Source: Cardiocondyla obscurior (Eukaryota > Arthropoda > Insecta > Hymenoptera > Formicidae). From it: a DNA stretch of 64,000 nucleotides. The DNA lies in NCBI RefSeq assembly GCF_019399895.1, contig NC_091876.1, positions 2,890,381 to 2,954,380 of the forward strand, written 5' to 3'. The stretch's first letter is position 1. Every line of letters starts with the position of its first letter. The translations under genes were made by a program, and so were the position numbers. The notes beneath the pieces were generated by a model, which saw only the letters and a list, made by a program, of their open reading frames with translations, ran no database searches and was not told the origin of the DNA. This document shows, piece by piece, positions 1 to 11,389 of the stretch.

Positions 1-585
1 ATTCAACTGAATTAAAAATAAAATTTATACCTTAGAAAAAAAATGCATTATGTGTTTAAGAAGTCGCGATAAAATAAAAAAATTAAGAGTTTATGCGAAT
101 AAATGAAAAGACGCGTATAGAGCGGATGTATACCAGCCGTTGTCACCGCTGAAAACCGCTGTATCTGCCAGCAGAGATTCTAGATTTCGTTTGCGGTAAA
201 TGACGAACACGAGCGGTGAGAGCACGCGCACGAGTCAAGAGACAAGGTAGTGTCTCGTTCGTTAAGTCTATGTATTATGCTAAAACAATACGTTGTGTAT
301 GCAAGCTATGTGATATCATTGTGGATCAATTTGTAAATGTTCACAAGTGTGGCATAAGACACGCCCTTATCTCGCTCGATCCGCAACCCCTTCTTCTCAA
401 CGCGAGATTTCTCCTCGGTCTACACCCTCGCGGCGATTAATACTCATGTTATATGCTGTTTACAATTTTACGGCGTGGCAAATTCCCTTATAAATTAGTT
501 TACTTAATTCTAAATTTTAATCACATACAAATTAATTAATATTTGTATATAAAAATGTGATTTTTTTAAATAATGCAATACTTAC
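1..585. other. Intron or 3' part of the CHK-like gene; no exon recognised
   Basis: This stretch lies downstream (minus strand) of the last CHK-like exon that I can place, which ends in a good donor (GTAAGT) at 585. The family needs at least one more exon with the Asp-Phe-Gln catalytic motif. I cannot find it here, so it probably lies left of the window. A 74-codon plus-strand open frame at 216-440 has no recognisable domain or splice context, and I do not annotate it. Confidence 0.5.
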
Positions 586-1949
586 GCAAATATGCTCGAT
601 AGGTTTGCCATCGTTGTCATATTTGAACAACATATTGTTCACTGAAAAATCACCGTGAGTAATAACATTGAAGTCATCTTCAGAGAATTTGGATGCATCT
701 ATTCCTATTTCATATATGCGGTCAGAGAACTTAGCGATTTTTTCTGCATATCTAATAATAAACATCTCATAAATAAATTAAATCATATGGTCTTAATTTG
801 TGGCATGTGTGTGTCAATAGATTAGGTAATATAATAATAGTAACAAAGTGAAAAATCTTGCAGAAAGAACCGTTAATGTTTAGCCTTCAGAATAAGTAGA
901 GCTTAAGACATAGATTAAACTAAATTGATAAATATACATATAATAAAAATTTTATTAAGAAATATTAAATTTATATATATTAAATCTTACTTTTTAAATC
1001 CCGACCAATTTGCACATTCATTTGCTAAAGCTTTAGTACCCGTAATGAAATAACTTTTCATTTCTAGTGGATGTTCTTCATGAAAAACTCCTTTCGTATA
1101 CATTTCTTTCTGCTTTGGTTCCTAGACATTAAAATTTGTGTTAACTCAAATTCTTAATAATGTGACAAGACATTCAAGTTATGTGTAATTTACTTTTTCA
1201 CATAAGGCTACAGTAGCCGCGTGAAATCTTGCTAGTCCTTGGAGAGCTAATGTGCAATGAGCTAAGTCTAGACTAGACGAACGATCGGCTTTGTGAAAAC
1301 CAAGAGGTGTAAGATCTTCCATTACCAGAACCGTAGGATTCCCTTTATGTATATATAAACTTTTACCGCTTACACGATGCTTTGGTCCTAATAATTCATT
1401 CATTTTATTCAAGGTATTTGACATCATTGATATTTCGAAGTTAAAGTAACCTACATCTTCAACCTGCAAAATGTTTTTTTGACGCCGACAAATAAATTTT
1501 TTAATCAAACAAATATATGTTAAATTTATTTTTATGGTATAAAGGTTTAAATATATTATATTATAGTTCGTCATAAAGTATGCCAATTTTCTCGGTGATA
1601 ATTAATTTAATTTATTTCAAATTTAAGAACTTATATATTTAAAAAAATTGTATATTATTTTATTGAAAATATCGTATGAATTAAATTAACTTACAAGCTT
1701 CTGACGAGAACCTCCATCAGTAGGCGAAACTTTAGCAATGATTGATTTTTTCTCTGTAATCCTATGATCCCCTTGATCGCGAGAAAATTCGACTGTAATC
1801 CTGATTACATCACTAACGTAATTGTCACCTTTAGTTGTGGCCGATTCCGAAAATATACTAGATACCTGGATCGAGCTATCATTTTCTGATTGTTGTAAGG
1901 CTTTATTTACAAAACCTAAATTCAGCCACTCCGGTGTCTCTAAAGCCAT
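586..1949 (-). CDS. CHK/EcKinase-like protein, partial (3' end outside the window)
   Basis: Member of the insect ecdysteroid-kinase-like / CHK kinase-like family, which has an aminoglycoside-phosphotransferase fold and is thought to phosphorylate small hydroxylated molecules such as ecdysteroids. Coding exons (minus strand, 5' to 3'): 1949-1695, 1463-1194, 1121-991, 751-586, all with GT-AG borders and matching phases (0, 0, 2, 0). The start is the ATG at 1949, just inside an exon with acceptor TTGCAG. The open frame reads on upstream of that acceptor, but this is intron sequence. Family marks are an N-terminal PEWLN segment, VLVMEDL (the hinge-like MED motif), LARFHA, and the catalytic-loop motif HGDFSVNNMLF in the last exon. 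The Asp-Phe-Gln motif and the C-terminus are missing because the gene leaves the window. The substrate cannot be told from sequence. Confidence 0.85.
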
Positions 1950-2748
1950 TTCTGCAATTGAAATTAAAGTATTTGTTGTGACAAATTGTTTTAACAAATA
2001 AAATAAATTTTGTATAAAGAAACGTGATCGTGGTAATCGATCATTTATAATATGTACCTTTTGTTTCATTTATAAGAGATGGATTCATAAGCGTTATCAA
2101 CTCAACGTTATTAATCCATAGATTTTATTAATGTAAATGAGTGAATTTGAACATTTGCATAATTAAGATTAGGTTAGGAAGAAGGGAGCATATGTTCGGA
2201 ACAGTTCGGAATTCGTAACATCACGTAATATATACATACACATACATATACTTACTGTATCCACACACAATCTTTTATCGCAATATAGTTTGTCTTCGTG
2301 CTTTATTTAGTAATCGACATACAAACTTGTAAACGTCCTGTCTTCGATTCTAGTCGTTTAAACTTTTACATTTAAATATTCCCTGTACTATCACCCGACA
2401 CCTTGTCGGAAACAAGTTACGAAACGGTACTCTTGTAATCAGTGCAAAGATAGCAAATCTTATATCTTGATTGGTATTGTTTGCTGATAAAATTAAAACT
2501 GTAAAGATAAAAAGATATATTTATATATATAAATGTGATTTTATTAATTTTTATTAAACGTTGATATTTAAAAATATATAATGTAGTACAAAAATGCCTT
2601 ATTTGCTAATATACATATTGTATATTGTGTGTATGATCATCTATATATATATTTATGTATATATATATACACATCCCAATTACTCATCATTATTCACGTT
2701 CACATAATTGTTACGAAAATATATTCTTCGACTTTGATAATATATCAC
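1950..2748. other. Region between CHK-like gene and GCN2
   Basis: Between the CHK-like start and the GCN2 stop, both on the minus strand. It should hold the CHK-like 5' leader and promoter, plus the GCN2 3' UTR with a poly(A) signal near 2540. The rest is AT-rich with TA-rich microsatellite tracts (about 2600-2680). No gene seen. Confidence 0.6.
2540..2545 (-). terminator. Candidate poly(A) signal of GCN2
   Basis: AATAAA on the minus strand about 200 nt past the GCN2 stop codon. It is a common hexamer in AT-rich DNA, so support is positional only. Confidence 0.4.
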
Positions 2749-5700
2749 TTATATTAAAGTCATATGTCTACTATCTACCAGACTATAAAGTATCTCTACA
2801 GGTTTAGATTTCTCGATGCGTAATTCTCTCATTTCCTCGCATATTTGTTTAAGATACTTCTTGTGTCGCGGGTGCCTATAAAATAATTAAATTAATTAGT
2901 ACTGTCATTAAATAGCTCATTATTTTTATATACTAAATATATGTAATTTGCTGGGGATATTTACTTATCTATCACAATCTGAATGCTTTTTTGAAAGGCT
3001 TGTTCTTCTTCGTCAATTTCTAGAAAACTGATTATCGTTCTTATAACAGATATTTCCAGAAAAATTGCGAAGACTTCTACAGGAACTTTATGCGATATTC
3101 TTTGTAAATGGGATGACATTTGTGCTAATATGGTATTTTTGAAACTTCTTCTGCCACTCCCGGATAACTTATCTCGTTCAGAAAGAATAAAATTGATATT
3201 AACGTTAACAGGATTGCTGGGCGTTGTCGATATATCATTATTTGCACTCATTTTACTTTCAGACCTATTCAGAATTGGCAGTGTGATTTCCGACTGTCGT
3301 TGCAAGTATTCAACAATGTCCTGTATAGTATTCCATTTTTTCTCTTGAAATCTGTCTCTTTCCCACGTTTGCACTTTTAAAGTACCATTTCTTAATAATA
3401 CTATATGACTTATCAAATTCTCTTGACAATATTCTAATATATCTTCCATGGTGCACAGATCTAATATCGTGACCTTCAGTCCTAATGACCAGATTTCTCG
3501 TAATACGTTAATCATATCCTTTTCTTTTCTCCCTTCGCTTTCTGGACTTCCCTCACAGCATATAGCGACGTCAATACCGTATTTACTTTCGCCATTCTCA
3601 CAAGCCTCTGCCACAGCAGACACCAATTTATCCAACGATACGCTAATACCAACGCCACATTGCTTTATTTCTTTATTGGCCATTCCGGTACGTTCTAAAA
3701 CTTTTCTGAACGATACGAGCATTTTATCATATCGCCCACCCGCAGCTATTATATCTTGACCACCTCGTCTCCGTCTATGTTTTAACTCGCAAGTTATTTG
3801 ATATATCACACCACTGTATTGTTGTACATTATACGTTAATAAAGGTACGACAGTAATAGGCCACTGCAACATAATTACGAAAAAAAAAAAAATTATATAT
3901 TCACAAGACATATTATAATTACGCATGCATTATAATATTACCTTAACACCTAAACCTTCTACATTAGATATAACAGTCTCTATATCTCTCAAGCCTTCTT
4001 TAGCTAAACCAGCAGCATCTCCTTTTCTTTTTGTTATTGTCCTCAAGACACTGGCAATTTTTGCAACGGAACTTTCCGTTTCAAGCAAATTGAAAAGCGT
4101 TTCCATAGCTTGATCAGTCAAACATAAACTTATTAAATGCGTTTGAACTTGGAACTTTGTTAACTTTCCATCGCGGGCGTCTTGTAGTATAGAATATATA
4201 TCCTGATATTTGTCCTTTTCTACGCCGCAGTACATTAGTACAGCTTGCAAGAGTGATGTGTGATTTAACCGCACTGTAAAATTGTGCTCCCGGATCTGCG
4301 GTAGCTCGTTAAAAATCTCCCATATGATAAAGATCAATTCAGCTTCTGTCATTAAATTATTATCTACAGGACTGATAATGTCGAAAGCACATTCGTATAA
4401 TTCCCTCGGATGAAATCCTCGAGCCTGTAACAATTTAAGATTTATTAACGTAAAGATAAAATAAATATAATTCTGTTACTTTTATTCGTAGATATATTAT
4501 ATTTTTAATTCAACCAATTAAAAATATGAATGCTTACTTAATATACCATTTTGATATTCAAACATACCTTTTTATCTCTAAAAACACGCTCGATAGCATA
4601 TCTTCGAATGTGCGAAATATTATTCCATACAACGTATCGAGCGAAAGGAGTACGAAGATCGTGAGGTATAGAAACTATACTACCAGTACGGGTCATCAGT
4701 TTCACGCTAGATTCGGTAAAGTTAGAATGCTGAATTGATTTAGGCATCAACAGAGGGGTTGCGATATATATTCCACCGTGCTTTTGAAAAATTTCTATAA
4801 TTTTTTGCTTTACGCTTTCTTGCAGAAACTGCATTTTTAAAGAAAAAACACTTGGTGTTCCCCTAGCAGGTAAATTCATATCGTAAGTAATATCTTCTGC
4901 TGGTGTAACATCTTGTGTGAAGCACGACGCTACTAAATATCTATATGCTTTACTTTGACTATTGGATAACGTATGGCGCATTACTTCTTGTAATTCCGGC
5001 TCTTCTAATGGTGGCGGTAAATACGCGGAAGAGAGTAATTCCTGAGCAGTAGGACGTTGACTCGGATCGTGATTCAATAGCCATCTAACACAGAAAAAAA
5101 AACGTAATATTATTATTTCATATACCTTAAAATAATATAACGCTTTATTAATTTTTTATTTTTTAATTTATTTACCGTATAATATGAATTTGTGATAGTA
5201 CGTCCGTTTCTGATATATCGGAAGGAAAGACGATTTCTTTCGAGCGCAAGTTTAATAAAATTTTGACGCGCTCCATTCCGGTAGTTAGTGGTTTGTACGT
5301 CATTTCGAAAAAAATAATTCCCAGACTGTAGATATCTACTTTTTGATTGTAAATTGCTTTGGCAGTTTTTGCAGAAAGTTCAGGGGCTACATATAGAGCT
5401 GTACCAACTTGACCAGTAAGAGATCCTAATTCTTCTACGTCAAAGCTTCCACCTAGGCGTAAAAATCGTAAAATATAATTTACCATTAATATATAAAAAT
5501 ATATATAATTATGTATTCTTACCTTTCTCAAATTGTGATTCTTTATCGGCATCGATGGTTGGAACTAACGATGACAATATATTAGTCGTCGCTAATCCAA
5601 AGTCTCCTATCTTGACGTGATCGTTACTGTCGAGAAAAATATTCACAGGTTTTAAATCTCTATGTATCATACCCTGTTGGTGAATATGCGCTAAACCTTC

Positions 5701-8700
5701 TACGATTTCTCGAAACAGTCTCCAATAACGTTCTTCATCTTCGTGCAAACCATTATCTATGGCAGTTCTTAACGTACTTTTCTCACAGAATTCCATTTGT
5801 ATATATAAAAATTGTATTTCTTTCACCATATTATCTTCACTAACAGTTTCAGTGTCTTTAACGTCACTGTCCGATGTCACCGCGGACTTTTGTGATATCT
5901 CATCTCTTTCAAATTCAATGCTATCAGAAGACTCGATACGCAATAACGTTCGCATTCTGTATATAAAAAAAAAAATTAGATTAGCTTTTTTAATAGCAAT
6001 TGTTTTATGTAACAAATTAATAAATTTAATAATATTAAATATTACTATTTTACTAATAGAAAAAAAATTATCTTACGATAAAAAAGCGCAGTGTTCCTCG
6101 CTGTCAGAATCCGTTGAAGCATTGCTGTTTTCATCATCACTATCGGCCACATTCGCTCGAGATTCATATGATATATTCCACTCAACGTCGCGTAACGGTG
6201 GAGCAATTTTTTCTATCTCATCACTATCTAGATGCTAAAATTCACGTCATGCATTTTATACAGCATAAAGATCTCATTACAATTAGGAATTTTAATTAAA
6301 TTTTTAATATACTCAAATTTAATTCAACTATAAAATAAAACACTGTTACAATTCTTCGTGTTGTGAGTAACATTATTATGAATATATTTACATTAACTAT
6401 ATCTGCTTTGTCCTGTGTGGTGGTTGTTTTATCTGAAGATGTGGTAATCGGCGTAAACTGACTATGTCTAGCTGAATCATCCAGAGTAGCACTCTCGATC
6501 CACGAATTGTAATAGCGTACCACATTTTCGTGATTCATTCTAGAAAGCAATTTCACTTCACGCGTAATTTTTTTGTTTAGTTGTTTTTTCTTTGGATTTA
6601 ATTTTATGCGTTTGATAGCGTATATACCGCCGTCTAATTTATTTCTCACTTTCAAAACGTCGCCGAAGGCACCTTTCCCTAGCCATTTCAAGACTTCGAA
6701 TTCGTTTTGTATTCGCGATTGTCGACCCAGCGACGGCAAATGTAATTGAATATCAATATCTGGTTCTTCCGGTTCTAAATTATTTTCTTTTTCATCGTGA
6801 TCGGGTATCGACGGCGACAGACCTCGTTCTAATGGTATTTTAATGAAACCATGCTGTTGCAATTGTTCTGCAGACCAACGCATTCTCTCGTCATCGATAA
6901 GACATTTTGAAATAAAATCTCTCAAGTGAAGCTAAAAAATTATTTAACTTGAAATGCATGCGTTTGTCATTGGCGTTTTATATGTGCAAAGAAACGTACA
7001 ATACTGTGTAAAAAAATTTACCTGTGGGATTGTAGTTAAATCGATTTCTTCGCCAGATATAATAGTTCCTTTCCATAATGACAGTAGTAATATTCCATAT
7101 CTGTAGATGTCTGCTTTTTTTCCTCCTCGGCCTTGAATTGTCGGAAAATCATGATCAGTCCTTGCCAAGGAATTTGAGTGATACATGTCTGATAATCTCT
7201 TATCTAAAGAGTAGTCCGATAATCTCACAACACCCGCGTGATCTATATAAATGCTAGTGTCACGTAAATCTTTATGCACCACGTTATTCTCGTGAAGATA
7301 TCGCAAAGCTTCAAGAACACCCGTTGCCAAATGTCTCAACATGTCGACATCGACTGGAATGTTTTCCATCAGGAAGAACGAACATGTAGTTCCAACCTGT
7401 TTTTACAATGAGCATTATAAATATAAAAATTATTTTTAAGCAGTATTATTTCAAAAAAGTACATGTACACATATTTACGTACCACAAACTCTTGAAGTAC
7501 ATAAATCACGACGCTATTATTATTTTTCAAATATTTCATATTCAAGTAATGTACAAGATTTGGATGATGCAGTTTATACAAGTGATTTAGCTCTTGCTCC
7601 AAGCTGGCGATCTGCTTCATAACGTGATGCATATCAACAGTTTCTTGAGTAGAGCAATTGCCGTTCACTATCGCACATTTTAACGTCCATTCCGTGATAG
7701 CTAATAATTCTCCGGTGATTGTATCTACGCCAGCGTATACTACAGAGCCTTTTGCACTGTGCCCTAAGCATTTTCCCCGATGTACTTGTCTTTCGCCTTT
7801 ATTACTATCGAAATCAATCGATTTAATTCCTCTGTGTTCGCACAACGATCCTTCCGAACTTTCCGACGTGCTAACGCATCGACGTCGGAAACGACTCGTT
7901 CCGCGTTCATGTGGAGACGATGGTATAGATCGAAAGATAATATCGGAATCTGTTGTTAATCGAATAGTTTCTTTCCGATTACGCATTTCAGCTTTCAGAG
8001 CTTCTTGACGCTTTTGAATGGCATCTTGTAGAACCTGAAAAAATATTCATAATAAAAAAATTTAGTACGCGATTGAGATACAATAATGCAAATCTATCAA
8101 ATCAAACCTGTCTTTCTTTGTCCTCTTTCATTTGCTTCTCTTGCATCTCATATTGTATTCTCTCCTGATTTCTTGATACCATCTCCTCGTAAAAACTACT
8201 GTAACCTGGTTTATTATGCTTGTGCAAATATTTTTGAACATGTTGACAAAATTCAAAAATCATAACTTCACCCTTAGCCTTTTGTGCCAGAATTTCAAGT
8301 TCAGACGATAAAATTGCAACCTGTTGATGAGATAAACCTCTGCTGTCTTGCAGTTGAATAGTCGGGATTCTAAAATATAATAAAAAAAATTATGTAATAA
8401 AAATAATAATATAAAATATATAATAAAAAAAATAATAATAAAAATAAATGTAAAAAAAAAGTTATAAATATAAAATACAAATGCCAACAAAGATACAATG
8501 TACAACTTACTCATCAGGATATTTATCACAGCATATAATGTGCAAATCTATCTGGGCATAAACCTCTGCTGGCCCAGACATGCCTTTCTGTGGTGTCAAG
8601 GTAATAACAATATCCAGAGGCTGCCATTTTTTCTTATTCTTATTCTTTCTTAAATCCTGTAATTCATCACCAAAAATCGCCTGTTGTAAACAACAAAGCG

Positions 8701-8822
8701 GAATGAGCACAGATTTGAAGACTGTAATATATTCGCATGTGCTCACGTAGCACTTTTTAACATACCTTCAAGACTTCCAGTTCACTTTGCTGCCGGACTT
8801 TACATGACTCGACCTGAGACAT
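2749..8822 (-). CDS. Gcn2: eIF2-alpha kinase GCN2 (EIF2AK4 orthologue), complete
   Basis: Cytosolic kinase that senses uncharged tRNA and stalled ribosomes and phosphorylates eIF2-alpha in amino-acid starvation. Thirteen coding exons: 8822-8766, 8680-8511, 8369-8108, 8034-7483, 7396-7022, 6931-6398, 6234-6077, 5956-5523, 5452-5176, 5084-4568, 4424-3942, 3863-2965, 2875-2749. Lengths sum to 1614 codons plus stop, close to the known length of about 1600. Domains in order: RWD (about 15-125), charged linker, pseudokinase (about 235-490, with HKD for HRD and DYS for DFG), active kinase (glycine loop GKGAFGDV near 557, Lys in YAIKRI near 579, long acidic/Ser insert, HRDLKPVNIF near 801, DFG near 821, APE), HisRS-like domain (from about 1010, with GGRYDKM), and a basic C-terminal tail. 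The start ATG opens exon 1 just upstream of the RWD helix. It is divergent with eIF3i. Confidence 0.97.
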
Positions 8823-9486
8823 TTTGCTACACCCTTATTCGCCCATTGCATGTAGATTAGAGAGAGTCGAGGTGAAAAGAGCTGAAAGAAAAGAAGTGTC
8901 TCGGTTTACGATCTAGAGTCGTGTCGCCGAGATAAACACGATAAAAATGAATTGCGGCGTCACAGCAAAGTTAAGTCGAGCCTAAAAGCGTACGCGTGAG
9001 CTACACGCGTATTTTGGCGAATGGGAAGAAAAAAAAATAGGAAGGAGCGCAATGTCGAGTGACTAAACTGGAGAAGGTTTTTTACCTTAAGCTATGCGAG
9101 ACTACATTGTGGCACGCTTCGCGATACTCGACTTTTGCTTCGAAAACATCAACTCTAACCACTCTAACCAACCCCGGAGTCCGGCTCCGGAACCTAACTC
9201 GTACTTTGTAATTTACCCAGAACCATGTTGCATCCAGAAGGCTGTCAATCGTTCGCGGCTAGCAACATGGCGTTGCGCAGATCCGCCATGATCCACCACG
9301 ATCGCCATTACGTGGCGTTGAACACGAGATCAGTTAGATCGCGTTACGCGTGGAGTTTACTCTCTACAATTGCAACTTCTTCTCTTAGGATCAAGCGTGG
9401 ACGATCGTGACGTCGGTGAAGTGGCGAGAACGCTTTATTTCCTCGATTAGTTAATCATAATACGATTGCAGATCCAACGGGACGTG
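8823..9486. promoter_or_regulatory. Shared divergent promoter/5' leader region of GCN2 and eIF3i
   Basis: The 664 bp between the two start codons are richer in G+C and CpG than the flanks and carry no TATA box in a useful place, as usual for housekeeping promoters. The minus side gives the GCN2 leader and the plus side the eIF3i leader, whose first exon ends with the start codon at 9487-9489. Open frames at 9094-9410 have no domain and look like chance frames in CpG-rich DNA. Confidence 0.6.
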
Positions 9487-11389
9487 ATGGTTAGTTTTTC
9501 AGAGCCACGTTTGCTCGTATTTATATTATAACTTTTTTCTCGTAGCCGGAATTTGTGCTCCGAAGCGCGGGACATGTGACGAAGTAACCTTTACTCGACT
9601 GTTAGATTTCCATTCTATCTGTTACGACTTATTTCCTAATTTCGAATTTATGTTTAATTATCCCTTTATTAATTAATGTAATAAAGTGCATTTTTGCCAA
9701 GTGAAAATTTTCACCTCGCGTGTAAAGCAGTAGGAACGAAAGACCCTTGAATGTTACACTTGACGAACACGCAATTGTTTTAAAAGAAATTAATTTAATA
9801 CAGAAAATTATTTGTTTCAGAAACCATTAATGTTGCACGGGCACGAGCGTGCCATAACTAAAATAAAGTACAACAGAGAAGGGGATCTGCTATTCTCCGC
9901 CAGTAAGGATAAGCAACCTAACGTTTGGTATTCATTGAATGGAGAACGTCTTGGCACTTTTAATGGACACAATGGCTCTGTATGGTGTATTGATGTTAAT
10001 TGGGATACCACGCGATTACTATCTGGCAGTGGAGACAATACTCTGAGAGTCTGGGACTGTCAAACTGGTTCGTGTATACCGACGAGCAGATATGACGTTT
10101 TTTGCGGCGATAGCGGCTAGCGTACGTAACTCGATGCGGCGGAGGCAAAAAATGAGAAAACGGGGGGAAAATCAGTCATCGGCAATCCGGCCGGCGCGGT
10201 ACATACATGCGGCACATGTGAAACTCGACGCACACGACGCTAAAGTCACGTTCGCTAGCCGCCGTCGGCGCGGCAAACGCCGTATCTCCCTTCCAGCGTA
10301 CATAGTAATTGAATCAGTTAAAGCAGAAATAATACATACGATAAAATATTTAAAAATAAATATTTGTTAATTCTAATTTTATTGGAATTGTATATTACAT
10401 GATTCTTTTTCTTATTTAACTGATTTAGTCGCGTAAATAAGTTTTGTCTGTGCTGTATAATTATATGATTTTCATTTAATATTCAGGCAAGGAAATAGGA
10501 CAATTAACGACGAACAGTTCTGTGAGAGCGTGTGGCTTTAGTTATTCCGCGAACCTCGCGGTGTTTTCTACTGATAAAGCATTAGGCCATCAGTGCGAGA
10601 TGTTTATCATGGATATCAGAGAGGTAGATTCTACATTATCCCAAGAGGATGCAATTGCGAGAATTTCGGTCAATGGCCCGAGAATTTCGGCGCTATTGTG
10701 GGGTGCTCTTGATGAGACTATTATCACGGGTCATGAAGACGGTGAAATTAAACTTTGGGATGTGAGGGTAATTATTCTTATTACTGTCATATTAATTGCA
10801 TAAGTATAAATTATAAATGAACAAAGTGATAATATAAAGTTTGTCGTCTATAGACGGGAAAGAAGCTGTCCAGTGTTAAGGGTCACAAATCTCAGATAAA
10901 TGATATGCAATGTAATAAGGATGGTACAATGTTTGTAACTGCATCTAAGGATCATACGGCAAAACTTTTCGATAGCGAATCTTTAATGTTACTGAAGACT
11001 TATAAGACGGAAAGACCCGTAAACTCGGCAACGATATCGCCTATTTTTGATCATGTAAAGATCATGCAGTAAAACTTTTATTTAATTTTTATTTTAAAAA
11101 AAACGTTAAATTTATTAAATAAAAAATATATTTTTACTAGGTGGTTCTCGGCGGTGGTCAAGACGCTATGGATGTTACCACAACATCTGCGCGGCAAGGA
11201 AAATTCGATTCACGATTCTTCCACATGGTGTTTGAGGAAGAATTTGCACGTTTGAAGGGCCATTTCGGTCCTATTAACTCTTTAGCTTTTCACCCTAATG
11301 GTCGTAGCTATTCTACAGGCGGAGAAGATGGATACATTCGTATAAATAATTTTGATCAGTCTTACTTTGACTTTCATTTCGAATATTAA
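9487..11389 (+). CDS. eIF3i: Translation initiation factor eIF3 subunit I (TRIP-1), complete
   Basis: WD40 propeller subunit of the eIF3 complex, which joins the 40S ribosome in translation initiation. Coding exons: 9487-9489 (the ATG alone), 9821-10067, 10487-10767, 10854-11054, 11141-11389, together 326 codons plus stop against about 325 aa in the family. The mature start MKPLMLHGHERAITKIKY matches the conserved eIF3i N-terminus. It forms only if the ATG at 9487, followed by donor GTTAGT, is joined to the exon at 9821. Repeated WD-type blades are visible (LLSGSGDNTLRVWD, IITGHEDGEIKLWD, FVTASKDHTAKLFD, YSTGGEDGYIRI). The end, FDQSYFDFHFEY, fits the family. Intron 2 holds a palindromic element. 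The ATG at 9812 is intronic and not the start. Confidence 0.96.
10072..10310. repeat. MITE-like palindromic element in eIF3i intron 2
   Basis: The left arm (about 10072-10145) and the reverse complement of the right arm (about 10232-10310) align over roughly 70 nt with mismatches. The best core is GGCTAGCG at 10113 against CGCTAGCC at 10250. The element is GC-rich inside an AT-rich intron and begins only a few bases after the exon 2 donor. A loop of about 85-90 nt lies between the arms. No transposase. A non-autonomous terminal-inverted-repeat transposon or a long RNA hairpin are the likely readings. I could not fix a target-site duplication. Confidence 0.6.

Noticed and set aside
216..440. 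74-codon plus-strand open frame at the left edge
   Set aside because: No domain, no splice or start context, and it lies where the CHK-like gene intron is expected.
1950..2069. N-terminal extension of the CHK-like protein
   Set aside because: The acceptor TTGCAG two bases before ATG 1949 and the family start PEWLN show that this is intron or leader.
10092..10370. 92-codon frame in eIF3i intron 2
   Set aside because: It is made of the palindromic element and is not conserved-looking; eIF3i reading requires this to be intron.
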